This document shows, piece after piece, positions 16,614 through 24,864 of a stretch of 64,000 nucleotides of DNA. How positions within the stretch are numbered: position 1 is the stretch's first letter; each line of letters opens with the position of its first letter. The notes under the pieces are model-generated. The model did not search any database. It was not told the origin of the DNA and saw only the letters and a program-made list of their open reading frames with translations. The position numbers and the translations under genes were made by a program. Source of the stretch: Ruegeria_B marisflavi (lineage in GTDB: Bacteria; Pseudomonadota; Alphaproteobacteria; Rhodobacterales; Rhodobacteraceae); contig NZ_JAOVQN010000013.1 of the NCBI RefSeq assembly GCF_025673445.1, positions 1 to 64,000 of the forward strand, written 5' to 3'.

Positions 16614-17483
16614 ATGAAAAATATTTCACTCATGCAGATCGCCGCGTTAGAGACTTTCCTCGCCATTGCCGAGACCGGCAGTTTCCACGCCGCCGCCCGC
16701 GCGCTCAACGTCACCCAGACCGCGGTCAGCGCCCGCATCAAGGCGCTGGAAACCGCGCTTGGCGTCGCGCTGTTTGAGCGCGGGCCCGCAGGCACGAGGC
16801 TCAGCCTCGCGGGCCAGCGCTTTCGCCCCCATGCCGAACAGATGTCGCGGACCTGGAGCTTTGTCACCGCCGAGATGGCCGCTGGCCCCGGCGCGCGCGG
16901 CGCCTTGCGGCTGGGCGCGCAACTGTCGCTCTGGGATGCGCTCCTGGTCGATATGGCGGTCTGGCTGGAACAGGAGCAGGGGGTTGTCCCCTTCACCCTG
17001 AACTATGACCACGCGCTCGACATGGGCGCGGCGGTGGCCGAACGTCTTGTCGACCTCGCGTTGGTGCATGACCGCCCGACGCAGCCGGGGATCGAGGTAA
17101 CCGACCTGCCCGATGAGCGGCTGACGCTGGTTTCCGACGCGCCGCTGACCCTTGGATCGGACGAGATGCCGCTCTTCATCAACCTGGAGTTCTGCGCCGA
17201 ATACGACCGGCTCTGGCAACAGGTGATGCCGCCCGGCAGCCGTCAGCATATCGTTCTGGGCAATGCGGCGATGGGGCTGCGCTATCTGATGCGGCGGGGC
17301 GGGGTGGGGTATTTCCCGGACACGATGGTCAACGGCCCGCTGCGGCGCGGTCGGCTCCACGCGGTGCGCGGCGCGCCCGAGATGCGGCTTGCCTGCCGCG
17401 CCATCCACCTGCGCGACAATCCGGGTCTGGCCCAGATCGAAACCGTCATCACCGGCCTGCGCAAACTGCGCGGCGGGCGCTGA
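16614..17483 (+). CDS. LysR family transcriptional regulator
   Basis: A 289-residue LysR regulator. The N-terminal winged helix-turn-helix (about residues 9-68) reads ALETFLAIAETGSFHAAARA, LNVTQTAVSARIKALETALG, VALFERGPAGTRLSLAGQRF. The co-inducer domain follows (LRLGAQLSLWDALL, DLALVHDRP, GLRYLMRRGGVGYFPDTMV). Only 83 bases separate its start from that of the divergent HD-domain gene, and an inverted repeat fills the gap. It therefore most likely controls that gene and itself in response to an unknown metabolite. An internal ATG seven codons later is an alternative start. Confidence 0.92.
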   Translation: MKNISLMQIAALETFLAIAETGSFHAAARALNVTQTAVSARIKALETALGVALFERGPAGTRLSLAGQRFRPHAEQMSRTWSFVTAEMAAGPGARGALRLGAQLSLWDALLVDMAVWLEQEQGVVPFTLNYDHALDMGAAVAERLVDLALVHDRPTQPGIEVTDLPDERLTLVSDAPLTLGSDEMPLFINLEFCAEYDRLWQQVMPPGSRQHIVLGNAAMGLRYLMRRGGVGYFPDTMVNGPLRRGRLHAVRGAPEMRLACRAIHLRDNPGLAQIETVITGLRKLRGGR

Positions 17484-17553
17484 CGGTCTTGGCCTGTGGC
17501 GGTGGCGTGCTAGACTGATGATCAGCTTCAGTTCACCCCTCAGGAGAGACGCC

Positions 17554-18165
17554 ATGCGCGCCTGTTTCACCGCCTGTCTTCTTCTGGCCGCCCCGGCGTT
17601 CGCTCAGGAAGGCCCCTCCTTCGACTGTTCCAAGGCACAGAGCAGCGCCGAAACGCTGATCTGCCAGGACGCCGATCTGGCCCGGCTCGACCGGCTGGTC
17701 GCAGGGCGCTACGCCGCGGCGCTTGCCGTGATCGACAGCTTGGACACCGGCGCCGAGCAGGCAAGACAGACCTTGCGCGCCGAACAGCGCGGCTGGATCA
17801 AGGGGCGTGACGAGTGCTGGAAAGCCGAAGACCTGCGCACTTGCGTCGCCGACAGCTACCTGCGGCGCGAAGGTGAACTGGTGGCCCGATGGATGCTGGA
17901 GGAGGCTACGGGTATCGCCTTCTGGGCCTGCGGCGGCAATCCGGCCAACGAGGTCGTGACCTATTTCTATGCCACCGAACTGCCCAGCGTCCGCTTCGAA
18001 CGCGGCGACAGCATTGATACCGGCGTGCTGGTGCCGACCGGATCGGGTTCACGATACGAGGGCAGCTTTGGCCGCTCGATCTGGACCAAGGGCGACAATG
18101 CCATTTATCGCGACCCGGACCCGGACGGCCGCGAATGGGATTGCCTGTTGACGTCGAATGGTTAG
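17554..18165 (+). CDS. LprI-like plus MliC-like secreted protein
   Basis: A 203-residue exported protein with a signal peptide (MRACFTACLLLAAPAFAQ). Residues about 22-110 match the LprI/DUF1311 family: FDCSKAQSSAETLICQDADL, LDRLVAGRYAAAL and RGWIKGRDECWKAEDLRTC. Residues about 125-203 resemble the MliC lysozyme-inhibitor domain: WACGGNPANEVVTYFY, SGSRYEGSFGRSIWTKGDNA and a final cysteine in WDCLL. Both families bind c-type lysozyme in the cell envelope, so inhibition of host or predator lysozyme is plausible. The start at 17554 has CAGGAGAG upstream. Its end overlaps the next gene by eight bases. Confidence 0.78.
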   Translation: MRACFTACLLLAAPAFAQEGPSFDCSKAQSSAETLICQDADLARLDRLVAGRYAAALAVIDSLDTGAEQARQTLRAEQRGWIKGRDECWKAEDLRTCVADSYLRREGELVARWMLEEATGIAFWACGGNPANEVVTYFYATELPSVRFERGDSIDTGVLVPTGSGSRYEGSFGRSIWTKGDNAIYRDPDPDGREWDCLLTSNG

Positions 18166-19096
18166 CGGGATGTGTGGTGACGACACATTGACGGCAGTCG
18201 GCAACACACCGCTGGTCCGCCTCCGCGCGCTGGAGCCGGAAGGCGGCGCTGAGATCTGGATCAAGCTTGAAGGCGGTAACCCGACCGGGTCCTACAAGGA
18301 CAGGATGGCGATATCGGTCTTGGGCGGTGCCATGCGGCGCGGCGACCTGCACCCGGGTGACCGGGTGGTCGAATACACCGGCGGCAGCACCGGCACCGCG
18401 CTGGCCTTTGTCTCGGCGGTGCTGGGGCTGCGCTTTACGGCGGTGTTCTCCGATGCCTTCTCGGCCAGCAAGCGGCAGGCGATGGCGGCTTTCGGCGCCG
18501 AGGTTCTGGTCGAGGAGAGCCATGGTCGGGGCATCACGCCCGACCTTATCCAGCGGATGAAGGCGCGGGCCCTTGCGCTGGCCGGGGAACCGGGCAGCTA
18601 TTATGCCGATCAGTTCGGATCACCCGACGTGCGCGCGGGGTACGCGCCGATGGGGCACGAGATTGCGGAGGCGCTGCGCGGGCAGGTCGATGTCCTGGTC
18701 TCGGCGGTCGGCACCGGGGCGGCGCTGATGGGTGCGGCCGATGGTCTGGCCGCGACGGGAATCAGGCCGCTTGTGGTTGCGGTTGAACCGTTGCAGTCGC
18801 CTCTGCTCACCACCGGCAGGGGTGGCGCGCACCGGGTCGAAGGGGTGGGTGTCGGCTTTGAGCCGCCCTTTCTCGACCGCACGCGGCTGTCAGAGATTCG
18901 CGCCATCGACCAGGAGGAGGGGTTCGAGATGTGCCGCAAACTGGCACGCGAAACAGGCGTATTCGGCGGCGGATCGACCGGCCTGAACGTGGTTGCCGCC
19001 ATACAGCAGGCGCAAGAGATCGGCCCAGGCAAACGCGTCGTCACCTTCTGCTGTGACAACGGTGGCAAATACCTGGGTGGCAATATCTACGAATGA
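18158..19096 (+). CDS. PLP-dependent cysteine synthase-like enzyme
   Basis: A 312-residue fold-type II PLP enzyme of the cysteine synthase / cystathionine beta-synthase family. The Schiff-base lysine is K47 in NPTGSYKDRM. The substrate loop is EYTGGSTGTALA, the phosphate-binding loop SAVGTGAAL, and a late GVFGGGSTGLN and CCDNGGKYL complete the pattern. It could make cysteine from O-acetylserine and sulfide, or act in a related beta-replacement. YKDR rather than the SxKDR of CysK and the short length suggest a divergent subgroup. The start overlaps the preceding gene by eight bases, so the two are probably coupled. Confidence 0.82.
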   Translation: MVSGMCGDDTLTAVGNTPLVRLRALEPEGGAEIWIKLEGGNPTGSYKDRMAISVLGGAMRRGDLHPGDRVVEYTGGSTGTALAFVSAVLGLRFTAVFSDAFSASKRQAMAAFGAEVLVEESHGRGITPDLIQRMKARALALAGEPGSYYADQFGSPDVRAGYAPMGHEIAEALRGQVDVLVSAVGTGAALMGAADGLAATGIRPLVVAVEPLQSPLLTTGRGGAHRVEGVGVGFEPPFLDRTRLSEIRAIDQEEGFEMCRKLARETGVFGGGSTGLNVVAAIQQAQEIGPGKRVVTFCCDNGGKYLGGNIYE

Positions 19097-19144
19097 ACAG
19101 AAAGTCGGCGGAGCGCGCGCTTCGTCCGCGCCCCGGACCGCTCG

Positions 19145-19480
19145 TTACCCGACCAGTTCGTCGAAACACTCCAGCGCCTTGGCGGCATACATCATCGACG
19201 GCCCGCCGCCCATCTGGATCGACATCGCCAGCACATCGGACAATTCCTCGCGGCTGGCACCGGCCTTGACCAGCGCCTCGACATGCAGCGAGATGCAGGG
19301 CTCGCAGCGCGACGCGATCGAGATGCCAAGCGCCACGAATTCCTTGGTCTTGAAATCCAGCGTGCCGCCTTCCTTCACCGTCTTGCCCAGGGCGCCAAAG
19401 GCGCGGGCAGTGTCAGGAATGGCCCCATGCAGATTGCGCAGTCCCGCGCGGGTGGCTGCCAGCTTGTCGTTCCAGCTCAT
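19145..19480 (-). CDS. carboxymuconolactone decarboxylase / AhpD-like protein
   Basis: A 111-residue AhpD-like protein of the CMD family. The active-site pattern is E47, C59 and C62 (SRCEPCISLH) with H66, which in AhpD-type members forms a redox-active dithiol with a proton relay. A peroxidase or general antioxidant role is more likely than lactone decarboxylation, since the Cys pair is intact. I chose the ATG at 19480, with AGGGGA eight bases upstream; the frame opens 11 codons earlier. It stands alone, convergent with the cysteine synthase-like gene and followed by the DUF938 gene on the same strand. Confidence 0.88.
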   Translation of the reverse strand: MSWNDKLAATRAGLRNLHGAIPDTARAFGALGKTVKEGGTLDFKTKEFVALGISIASRCEPCISLHVEALVKAGASREELSDVLAMSIQMGGGPSMMYAAKALECFDELVG

Positions 19481-19549
19481 TGGAATGTCCCCTAAATATC
19501 TGTTCGTCGGCATATGTAGGGGCGGTGGCGACAGCGGCCTTGATCTGGA

Positions 19550-20200
19550 TCAGATGCGTGGCTTTTCGGCGATCAGGGCCAGATTGTTGGCGGGCATCTC
19601 GACGACCTCGGCCATCTCCAGCCCGGCGCCCTGCATCAGGTCCATCGTGTCGAAATCGTCCTTGTAGCCGATCTCGGGATCTTCGGACGTCAGCGCGGCA
19701 TGGAACCGCGCGTCGCCCGCGCTGGTCAATTCGCCCGCCCGCATGAACGGGCCATAGATCACCAGCCTCCCGCCGGGCGCCAGCGCGGTGGCGGCCTCGG
19801 CGATCAGGGTCGCCGCCTCCCCCTCGGAAATCAGGTGCAGCAGGTTGATCAGAACCACCAGATCCTGCCCCGCCCAGTCCGCGCCCCAGCCGGGGCGCGT
19901 CGCGTTCAGCTCCTGCACTGGCGCGACATTGTCCAGGCCTGCACAATAGGAGTCGATACTGGCGCGGCGCCGGGCGTCCACCTCGGTCGGCTGCCAGCTG
20001 AGCCCCGGCAGCCACGCGGCAAAGGCGCTGACATGCTGGCCGGTGCCGCTGGCCAGTTCCAGTGCGCGGCCCTTATGCGGGGCCACCTGCTCCAGCAGAT
20101 CGCAGAGCACGGCCATATTGCGTTCCGCGGCAGGTGCCACCATGCGTGGGCCGTCTCCCTGCGTGGCGATACTGGCGACCGAGGGCGGTTTGCGGCTCAT
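19550..20200 (-). CDS. DUF938 SAM-dependent methyltransferase-like protein
   Basis: A 216-residue DUF938 protein with a class I methyltransferase fold. RMVAPAAERN near the N-terminus and ALELASGTGQHVSAFA (motif I, about 46-61) are typical; LVVLINLLHLISE and GGRLVIYGPFMRAGELTS follow. Members occur widely in bacteria and eukaryotes (METTL26-like) with unknown substrate. The start overlaps the stop of the upstream oxidoreductase gene (ATGA), so it is the third gene of an aldo-keto reductase - DAO - DUF938 operon. The start was set by that overlap; the same frame continues much further upstream as spurious sequence. Confidence 0.85.
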   Translation of the reverse strand: MSRKPPSVASIATQGDGPRMVAPAAERNMAVLCDLLEQVAPHKGRALELASGTGQHVSAFAAWLPGLSWQPTEVDARRRASIDSYCAGLDNVAPVQELNATRPGWGADWAGQDLVVLINLLHLISEGEAATLIAEAATALAPGGRLVIYGPFMRAGELTSAGDARFHAALTSEDPEIGYKDDFDTMDLMQGAGLEMAEVVEMPANNLALIAEKPRI

Positions 20201-21267
20201 CTCAGCCGCTCCGGCCGCAACTGCGCCACCACCCCGGCCTCGATCTCGGGCGCGGCGCCTGTCACCACATCGCACAGCAGCTGCGAGGCGGCGGGCGAGG
20301 TCTGGAACCCATAGCCGCCCTGACCCGCGCACCAGATGAAATCGCGCTGATCCGGGTCCGGCCCCAGCACCAGCACCCGGTCGGGGGCAAAACTGCGCAA
20401 GCCCGCCCAGTTGCTGTCCATCCGGGTCACCTCCTCGGTCACCATTTCCTGATAGCGCGCCAGCCCCTCGGCCAGCACCATGTCATCGGCCCAGGCGTCC
20501 TGCGGCTCCACCGGGTCGGCATCGGCGGGCGAGACGATCAGCTTGCCCGCATCGGGCTTGGCGTACCAGGTCTCGCCGACACCCATCAGCATCGGCCAGC
20601 CGCTCACGTCATGGTCGCCCGGCGCGGGGATCCGCGCCATGGACCGGCGATAGGGTTGCAATCCAATGGGCGAGACCCCGGCCATCACCGCCACCTGATC
20701 GGCCCAGGCCCCGGCGGCGTTGACGATGTTGCGCGCCTCGAACACGTCACCCGCCTCGGCCTGCCAGACTGCGCCGCGCGAGATCCGGGTTACCCGCCGC
20801 CGGGTCAGCACCGCGCCGCCATTGGCGCGAATGACACGCGCGAAATCCTGCATCAGCCGGTCGGTGTCGATATCCCAGGCCTCGTGGTGATGGGCGGCCA
20901 GCGCCACCGTCTCTGGGTTCAGGATCGGCACCATGGCGCGCGCCTCGTCCACCGAAATCGGCGTCATGTCCATGTCGGCCACATCCGCATTGTATTCGGC
21001 CACCTGATCCGACCGTCCCAACAGCATCAGCCCGCGCGGGGTCAGGTAGCCGCCATTGGCGGTGTGGTGATAGTCGGCACTGGCCCGGTTCAGCGCCACC
21101 ACCGCAGGCTTGCCATAGGCCGCCTCGAACAGCGCCGCCGAACGGCCCGAGGCGTGGTACCCCAGCGCCTCTTCGGCCTCCAGCACGGTCACCTTGCCAT
21201 GCGCCGACAGGCGCGCGCCCGCGCTCAGCCCGGCGATACCGCCGCCGATTACCAGAAAGTCGATCAT
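20197..21267 (-). CDS. FAD-dependent oxidoreductase (DAO family)
   Basis: A 356-residue flavoprotein of the D-amino-acid oxidase / glycine oxidase family. The dinucleotide fold IGGGIAGLSAGARL is at 7-20, YHASGRSAALF follows, and the second FAD motif is near the C-terminus (WCAGQGGYGFQTSPA). It should oxidise an amino or hydroxy acid such as a D-amino acid, glycine or 2-hydroxyglutarate; the substrate cannot be assigned. It overlaps the aldo-keto reductase upstream and DUF938 downstream by four bases each, which indicates one operon. Confidence 0.85.
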   Translation of the reverse strand: MIDFLVIGGGIAGLSAGARLSAHGKVTVLEAEEALGYHASGRSAALFEAAYGKPAVVALNRASADYHHTANGGYLTPRGLMLLGRSDQVAEYNADVADMDMTPISVDEARAMVPILNPETVALAAHHHEAWDIDTDRLMQDFARVIRANGGAVLTRRRVTRISRGAVWQAEAGDVFEARNIVNAAGAWADQVAVMAGVSPIGLQPYRRSMARIPAPGDHDVSGWPMLMGVGETWYAKPDAGKLIVSPADADPVEPQDAWADDMVLAEGLARYQEMVTEEVTRMDSNWAGLRSFAPDRVLVLGPDPDQRDFIWCAGQGGYGFQTSPAASQLLCDVVTGAAPEIEAGVVAQLRPERLR

Positions 21268-22202
21268 GCCTGTTCCTCGATCCTGTCGGTCGCCGGGGGC
21301 GGCGTCGGGCTCAGCGCCGTGAGCCGCGCATAAAGCTCTGGCGACATCTCAAACGTCATCGCCGCCAGCGAGGGGCGCAACTGCTCGGCCGAGCGGGCCG
21401 AGATGATGGGCTGCGCGCTCAACGGGCCGGCCGCGACCCAGGCCACCGCCAGCGTCGCCGGGTCGACGCCCAGTTCGGTTCCGATCTGCATCAGCGCCTC
21501 GGCCGTGCGCGGCATCCAGTCCGGCCCGTAGCGTTTGGCATAGCTGTCGTCCTCGGTCAGCCTTCCCGCACCGCCGCCTGAATACTTGCCGGTCAACAGG
21601 CCGCCGCCCAGTGGCGAATAGGCCGCTACATTGATCTCCTGATCGGCGCACATCGGCAGGATCTCGACCTCGGCCTGACGTTTGACCAGGTTGTACATCG
21701 GCTGCATCAGGTCGATCGTCAGATCGAACCGCGCCGCAATGGAAACCGCCTTCATCACCTGCCAGGCGGCGAAATTCGACAGGCCGACATAGCGGATCTT
21801 CCCCTCGTCGCGCAGCCGCGCGAAGCATTCCATCGTCTCGTTCAGGTCGGTCTCGGGGTCGAACCGGTGCAGATACAGTGCATCGACCATGTCGAGCCCC
21901 AGCCGCGACAAGGAAACATCAAGCTGCGCCCGCATGTTGGCGGCTCCTGCGCCGCCAGTGTTCCCTACCTTGGTGGCGATCAAGAGCCGCTCGCGCTCGG
22001 CCGCGATCATCGCGCCCAGCAGGGTCTCGGACTGTCCGCCGGTATAGACATGCGCAGTATCGAAATGGGTGATGCCCGCCGCCCGGCAGGCCTCGTACAT
22101 CTGGCGGCTTGCCGCCGCGTCGGCACGGCCCCCGAACTGCATGGTGCCAAAGGCAAATCCACGCGCGTCGGTGCCATCGAGTGTGGTCAGAATACGTGTC
22201 AT
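21264..22202 (-). CDS. aldo/keto reductase
   Basis: A 312-residue NADPH-dependent aldo-keto reductase with a TIM barrel. The catalytic tetrad is D48, Y53, K78 and H112 (THFDTAHVYTGG, ATKVGN, YLHRFD). YVGLSNFAAWQ and AYSPLGGGLLTGKY are standard family motifs. It probably reduces aldehydes or sugars in the cytoplasm. The start at 22202 gives the normal N-terminus; the frame is open for 45 more codons of low plausibility. It is the first gene of an ATGA-linked operon with a DAO oxidoreductase and DUF938, and is divergent from the small membrane protein gene. Confidence 0.9.
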   Translation of the reverse strand: MTRILTTLDGTDARGFAFGTMQFGGRADAAASRQMYEACRAAGITHFDTAHVYTGGQSETLLGAMIAAERERLLIATKVGNTGGAGAANMRAQLDVSLSRLGLDMVDALYLHRFDPETDLNETMECFARLRDEGKIRYVGLSNFAAWQVMKAVSIAARFDLTIDLMQPMYNLVKRQAEVEILPMCADQEINVAAYSPLGGGLLTGKYSGGGAGRLTEDDSYAKRYGPDWMPRTAEALMQIGTELGVDPATLAVAWVAAGPLSAQPIISARSAEQLRPSLAAMTFEMSPELYARLTALSPTPPPATDRIEEQA

Positions 22203-22327
22203 GCCGCAGACCATGACATGCCCCGCGCTGGCCGAAAAGGGCAAACAGGCACGCGCAGCGACTTGCCTGAAAACCCGCTGGACCGCATAGTCGGGCGGGA
22301 AATCAAAGGCATGGACAGGAAGAGGGA

Positions 22328-22741
22328 ATGAACACATCTGAAATGCATCCTATGGCCACGGCGCATTTGCCCGGCTATCTGCCTGGGGCCGATGGCAGCG
22401 ACCCGCTGTTCATCGGGGTTGCGACCTTTACCATAGCGCTCATCGTGTTCATCGGCGCGATGTACTTCACGCTGCACGCCCTGCCGGAACGCATGGCCCA
22501 TCACGGCAATCACACCCAGTTCCAGGTGATCGGCATTCTTGCGCTGATCGCGCTCTTTACCCATAACAATATCTTCTGGGTGGCCGCCCTGCTGCTTGCC
22601 GCCTTCCGGATGCCGGATTTCCTGACCCCGCTCCAGTCGATGGCAGGCTCGCTCAGCGGTATCCTCAGCCGGATGTCCGCTCCATCCGACGCACCACCGC
22701 CCGCCGCGCCGGTCGAACCGGAGGCGCCCCGCGATGTTTGA
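22328..22741 (+). CDS. small inner-membrane protein paired with HlyD-type adaptor
   Basis: A 137-residue protein with two or three predicted transmembrane segments: PLFIGVATFTIALIVFIGAMYF and FQVIGILALIALFTHNNIFWVAALLLAAF. A Pro/Ala-rich tail ends in EPEAPRDV. It overlaps the HlyD-family gene by eight bases. The pairing resembles E. coli yiaW-yiaV (DUF3302 protein plus HlyD-like adaptor), though I cannot confirm that this protein is DUF3302. It probably forms an inner-membrane unit with its neighbour. Confidence 0.7.
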   Translation: MNTSEMHPMATAHLPGYLPGADGSDPLFIGVATFTIALIVFIGAMYFTLHALPERMAHHGNHTQFQVIGILALIALFTHNNIFWVAALLLAAFRMPDFLTPLQSMAGSLSGILSRMSAPSDAPPPAAPVEPEAPRDV

Positions 22742-23972
22742 GCTTCTGATCTGTTCGCTGGTCACCATCGTGCCCGACTACCTCTACCGCCGCTACCGTC
22801 AGGGCAAGCGCTGGGGGCACGAGATCACCTTTTTCACCATGTGGTACGAGCTGCGCCATGGCATCACGCTCTGCGCCATGCTCACCATCTCGCTGATCAC
22901 GCTGGTGTTCTTCTATCACCCCGCGACCTCGAACGTGCGCTCCTTCTTCCGCACCGTCACCATCCTGCCGGAAACCGGCGGCCGGGTGTCCGAGGTGCAT
23001 GTGGCCAATAACCAGCAGGTCGCGGCGGGCGAGTTGCTGTTCCGGCTCGACGACGCCAGCCAGCGTGCCGCAGTCGAAACCGCCGAACGCCGGGTCGAAG
23101 AGGTCGAGGCCTCGCTGGTCGTGGCCGAGGCGAACCTGGCCGCGGCACTGGGCAGCGTGACCCGCGCTGAAGCGGCGCTGAACCAGTCGCAAGAGGATCT
23201 GGCCCGCGAACAGGAGCTGATCAATCGCGGTTCCAGCGCGGCCCGTCAGGCCGAACTGGACCGCTTCACCAACGAGGTCGGCATCCGCGAGGGCGAACTT
23301 GCCGCCGCCCGCGCCCAGCAGCAGGCAGTCGAGGAACAGATCCGCGTGCTGATCCCAGCACAGCGGGCCAGCGCCCAGGCGGCGCTGGAACAGGCCGAAA
23401 CCGAACTGGCCAAGACCAGCGTCCATGCCGGGGTCGCGGGCACGGTGGAACAGTTCGGTCTTCAGGTCGGCGACTACATCAACCCGATCCTGCGCCCCGC
23501 CGGTATTCTCGTTCCCGAAGATTTCGTGGACCAGCACCGCTACGTCGCCGGGTTCCACCAGATCGCGGCGGGGGTGATCAAGCCCGGCATGTATGCGGAA
23601 ATGACCTGCCTGTCGAAACCCTTTACCGTGATTCCGATGGTGGTCGTCGGTATTCAGGATGTGGTCCCCTCGGGCCAGATCCGGCCGACCGACCTGCTGG
23701 TCGACCCGCAGGACAACGCCCGCCCGGGCACCGTGACCGTGTATATGGAGCCGGTCTATCCCGGTCAGGCCGATGGCATCCCCGCGGGCTCGAACTGTCT
23801 GGCCAATGCCTATACCAACAACCACGACATCTTGCAGAACGAAGACCTCAGCACCGGCCGCTGGCTGTTCCTGCATGTGGTCGACACCGTGGGGCTGGTG
23901 CATGCGATCCTGCTGCGTATCCAGACGCTGCTGATGCCGGTCAAGACGCTGGTGCTCAGCGGCGGGCACTGA
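22734..23972 (+). CDS. HlyD/EmrA-family membrane fusion protein (YiaV/YibH-like)
   Basis: A 412-residue membrane fusion protein. The N-terminus MFELLICSLVTIVPDYLYRR and the transmembrane helix near 43-62 (GITLCAMLTISLITLVFFY) anchor it. The biotinyl-lipoyl-like half-motif ETGGRVSEVHVANNQQVAAG, a long alpha-helical hairpin rich in E, A and Q (about 105-225) and the return motif AGVAGTVEQFGLQVGDYI follow. Such proteins usually couple an inner-membrane pump to an outer-membrane channel, but no transporter gene is next to it. A hairpin after the stop probably ends transcription. Confidence 0.85.
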   Translation: MFELLICSLVTIVPDYLYRRYRQGKRWGHEITFFTMWYELRHGITLCAMLTISLITLVFFYHPATSNVRSFFRTVTILPETGGRVSEVHVANNQQVAAGELLFRLDDASQRAAVETAERRVEEVEASLVVAEANLAAALGSVTRAEAALNQSQEDLAREQELINRGSSAARQAELDRFTNEVGIREGELAAARAQQQAVEEQIRVLIPAQRASAQAALEQAETELAKTSVHAGVAGTVEQFGLQVGDYINPILRPAGILVPEDFVDQHRYVAGFHQIAAGVIKPGMYAEMTCLSKPFTVIPMVVVGIQDVVPSGQIRPTDLLVDPQDNARPGTVTVYMEPVYPGQADGIPAGSNCLANAYTNNHDILQNEDLSTGRWLFLHVVDTVGLVHAILLRIQTLLMPVKTLVLSGGH

Positions 23973-23990
23973 TCCGACACAAGCACAATG

Positions 23991-24014
23991 AAAGGGGCCG
24001 TTTCCGGCCCCTTT
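23991..24014. terminator. bidirectional terminator
   Basis: A perfect 10-bp stem, AAAGGGGCCG (23991-24000) and CGGCCCCTTT (24005-24014), encloses a TTTC loop, with A/T at both ends of the stem. It lies between the converging HlyD-family gene and the cysteine-rich protein gene. Confidence 0.75.
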
Positions 24015-24015
24015 C

Positions 24016-24414
24016 CTATTCGGCGGCAATGGCCGACTGGTCGGTGATCACCATGCTGCACGCGCGACAGGCGGTCTCGCCGGTCTGGTCGAACCAGCGG
24101 CAGCTGGCGCGGATCGGGCAGGGGGGCAGATGGTCCGCCAGCGGCACCCGGGCCTGGTCCAGATGTTCCAGCACATGGTCGATCACGCCGCAGCGGCTGC
24201 CGGTCCATTGCGCGCAGCCCGAGGTCGCACAGGGGGAGGAGAAGCGCATGCGCGCCTCGGGCTTGCCACGGGCAGAGGCGGTCTCGACAAAATCCGCGTC
24301 GATGGTCATCGAACTGCGCAGATGGCGCAGATGCCCGTCCGACCCCTTGACACCCAACAGCTGGTTGCCCGGCGCGCAGCGCGCGCTCGGGCAGGTCTTG
24401 TCCGGGGCGGACAT
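24016..24414 (-). CDS. cysteine-rich protein of unknown function
   Basis: A 132-residue protein I do not recognise. It contains about a dozen cysteines in short-spaced groups: TCPSARC near the N-terminus, SSPCATSGCAQWTGSRCG in the middle, PPCPIRASCRWF, and TACRACSMVITD near the C-terminus. The pattern suggests a metal site (zinc or iron-sulfur). No signal peptide or membrane segment is evident. It starts five bases after the stop of the 77-residue gene upstream, so the two are very likely one operon and may work together. Confidence 0.7.
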   Translation of the reverse strand: MSAPDKTCPSARCAPGNQLLGVKGSDGHLRHLRSSMTIDADFVETASARGKPEARMRFSSPCATSGCAQWTGSRCGVIDHVLEHLDQARVPLADHLPPCPIRASCRWFDQTGETACRACSMVITDQSAIAAE

Positions 24415-24419
24415 CGTGA

Positions 24420-24653
24420 TCACCCCATACGGGCGAGCATGCCGCCCAGTTCCTTTTCCCGCTCCAGCAGCGGGCCCAGTTCGGGATGCAGGATGATCCC
24501 GTACCATTCGCGCGGGAACTTGGTGACCCAGGGTTTCTCGAACCCGGTGCGGGCGATATGGCCCAGAACCATCTTCTGGATGTCCGCCTGAAGCTCCAGC
24601 TCCGAGTTCCGGTCCATTTCCAGATCGCCAGTATCGACAACAAAACGTGCCAT
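24420..24653 (-). CDS. 77-residue protein of unknown function
   Basis: A small acidic protein (MARFVVDTGDLEMDRNSELE, then DIQKMVLGHIARTGFEKPW, FPREWYGIILHPELGPLLER, ending GGMLARMG). I do not recognise the family. It is predicted mostly helical and soluble. The ATG at 24653 is supported by AAGGAGACTGAC upstream. It is the first gene of a two-gene unit with the cysteine-rich protein, five bases apart. Confidence 0.7.
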   Translation of the reverse strand: MARFVVDTGDLEMDRNSELELQADIQKMVLGHIARTGFEKPWVTKFPREWYGIILHPELGPLLEREKELGGMLARMG

Positions 24654-24814
24654 GTCAGTCTCCTTGATGAAAAGTGCCGCCCCTGAAAATACGTGCGGGG
24701 CAGGAACAGGATACATGATGGCCAGTCAGCATCCTATGCGGGAATACCGAACCCCGTTGCACGCATAGGCCAAACTCCGCCGATTCGCCCCGGTCCAGAG
24801 GCGTGGGCGAAGTG

Positions 24815-24841
24815 AAAAAGGCCCCGCCGAAGCGGGGCCTT
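24815..24841 (-). terminator. rho-independent terminator of the xdh-nucleoside transporter operon
   Basis: On the minus strand a perfect stem AAGGCCCCGC / GCGGGGCCTT around a TTCG loop is followed by TTTTT. It lies 24 bases after the stop of the BMP-type binding protein gene, the last gene of the operon. Confidence 0.85.
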
Positions 24842-24864
24842 GGATCCAGGTTTCAGACCGGGGA

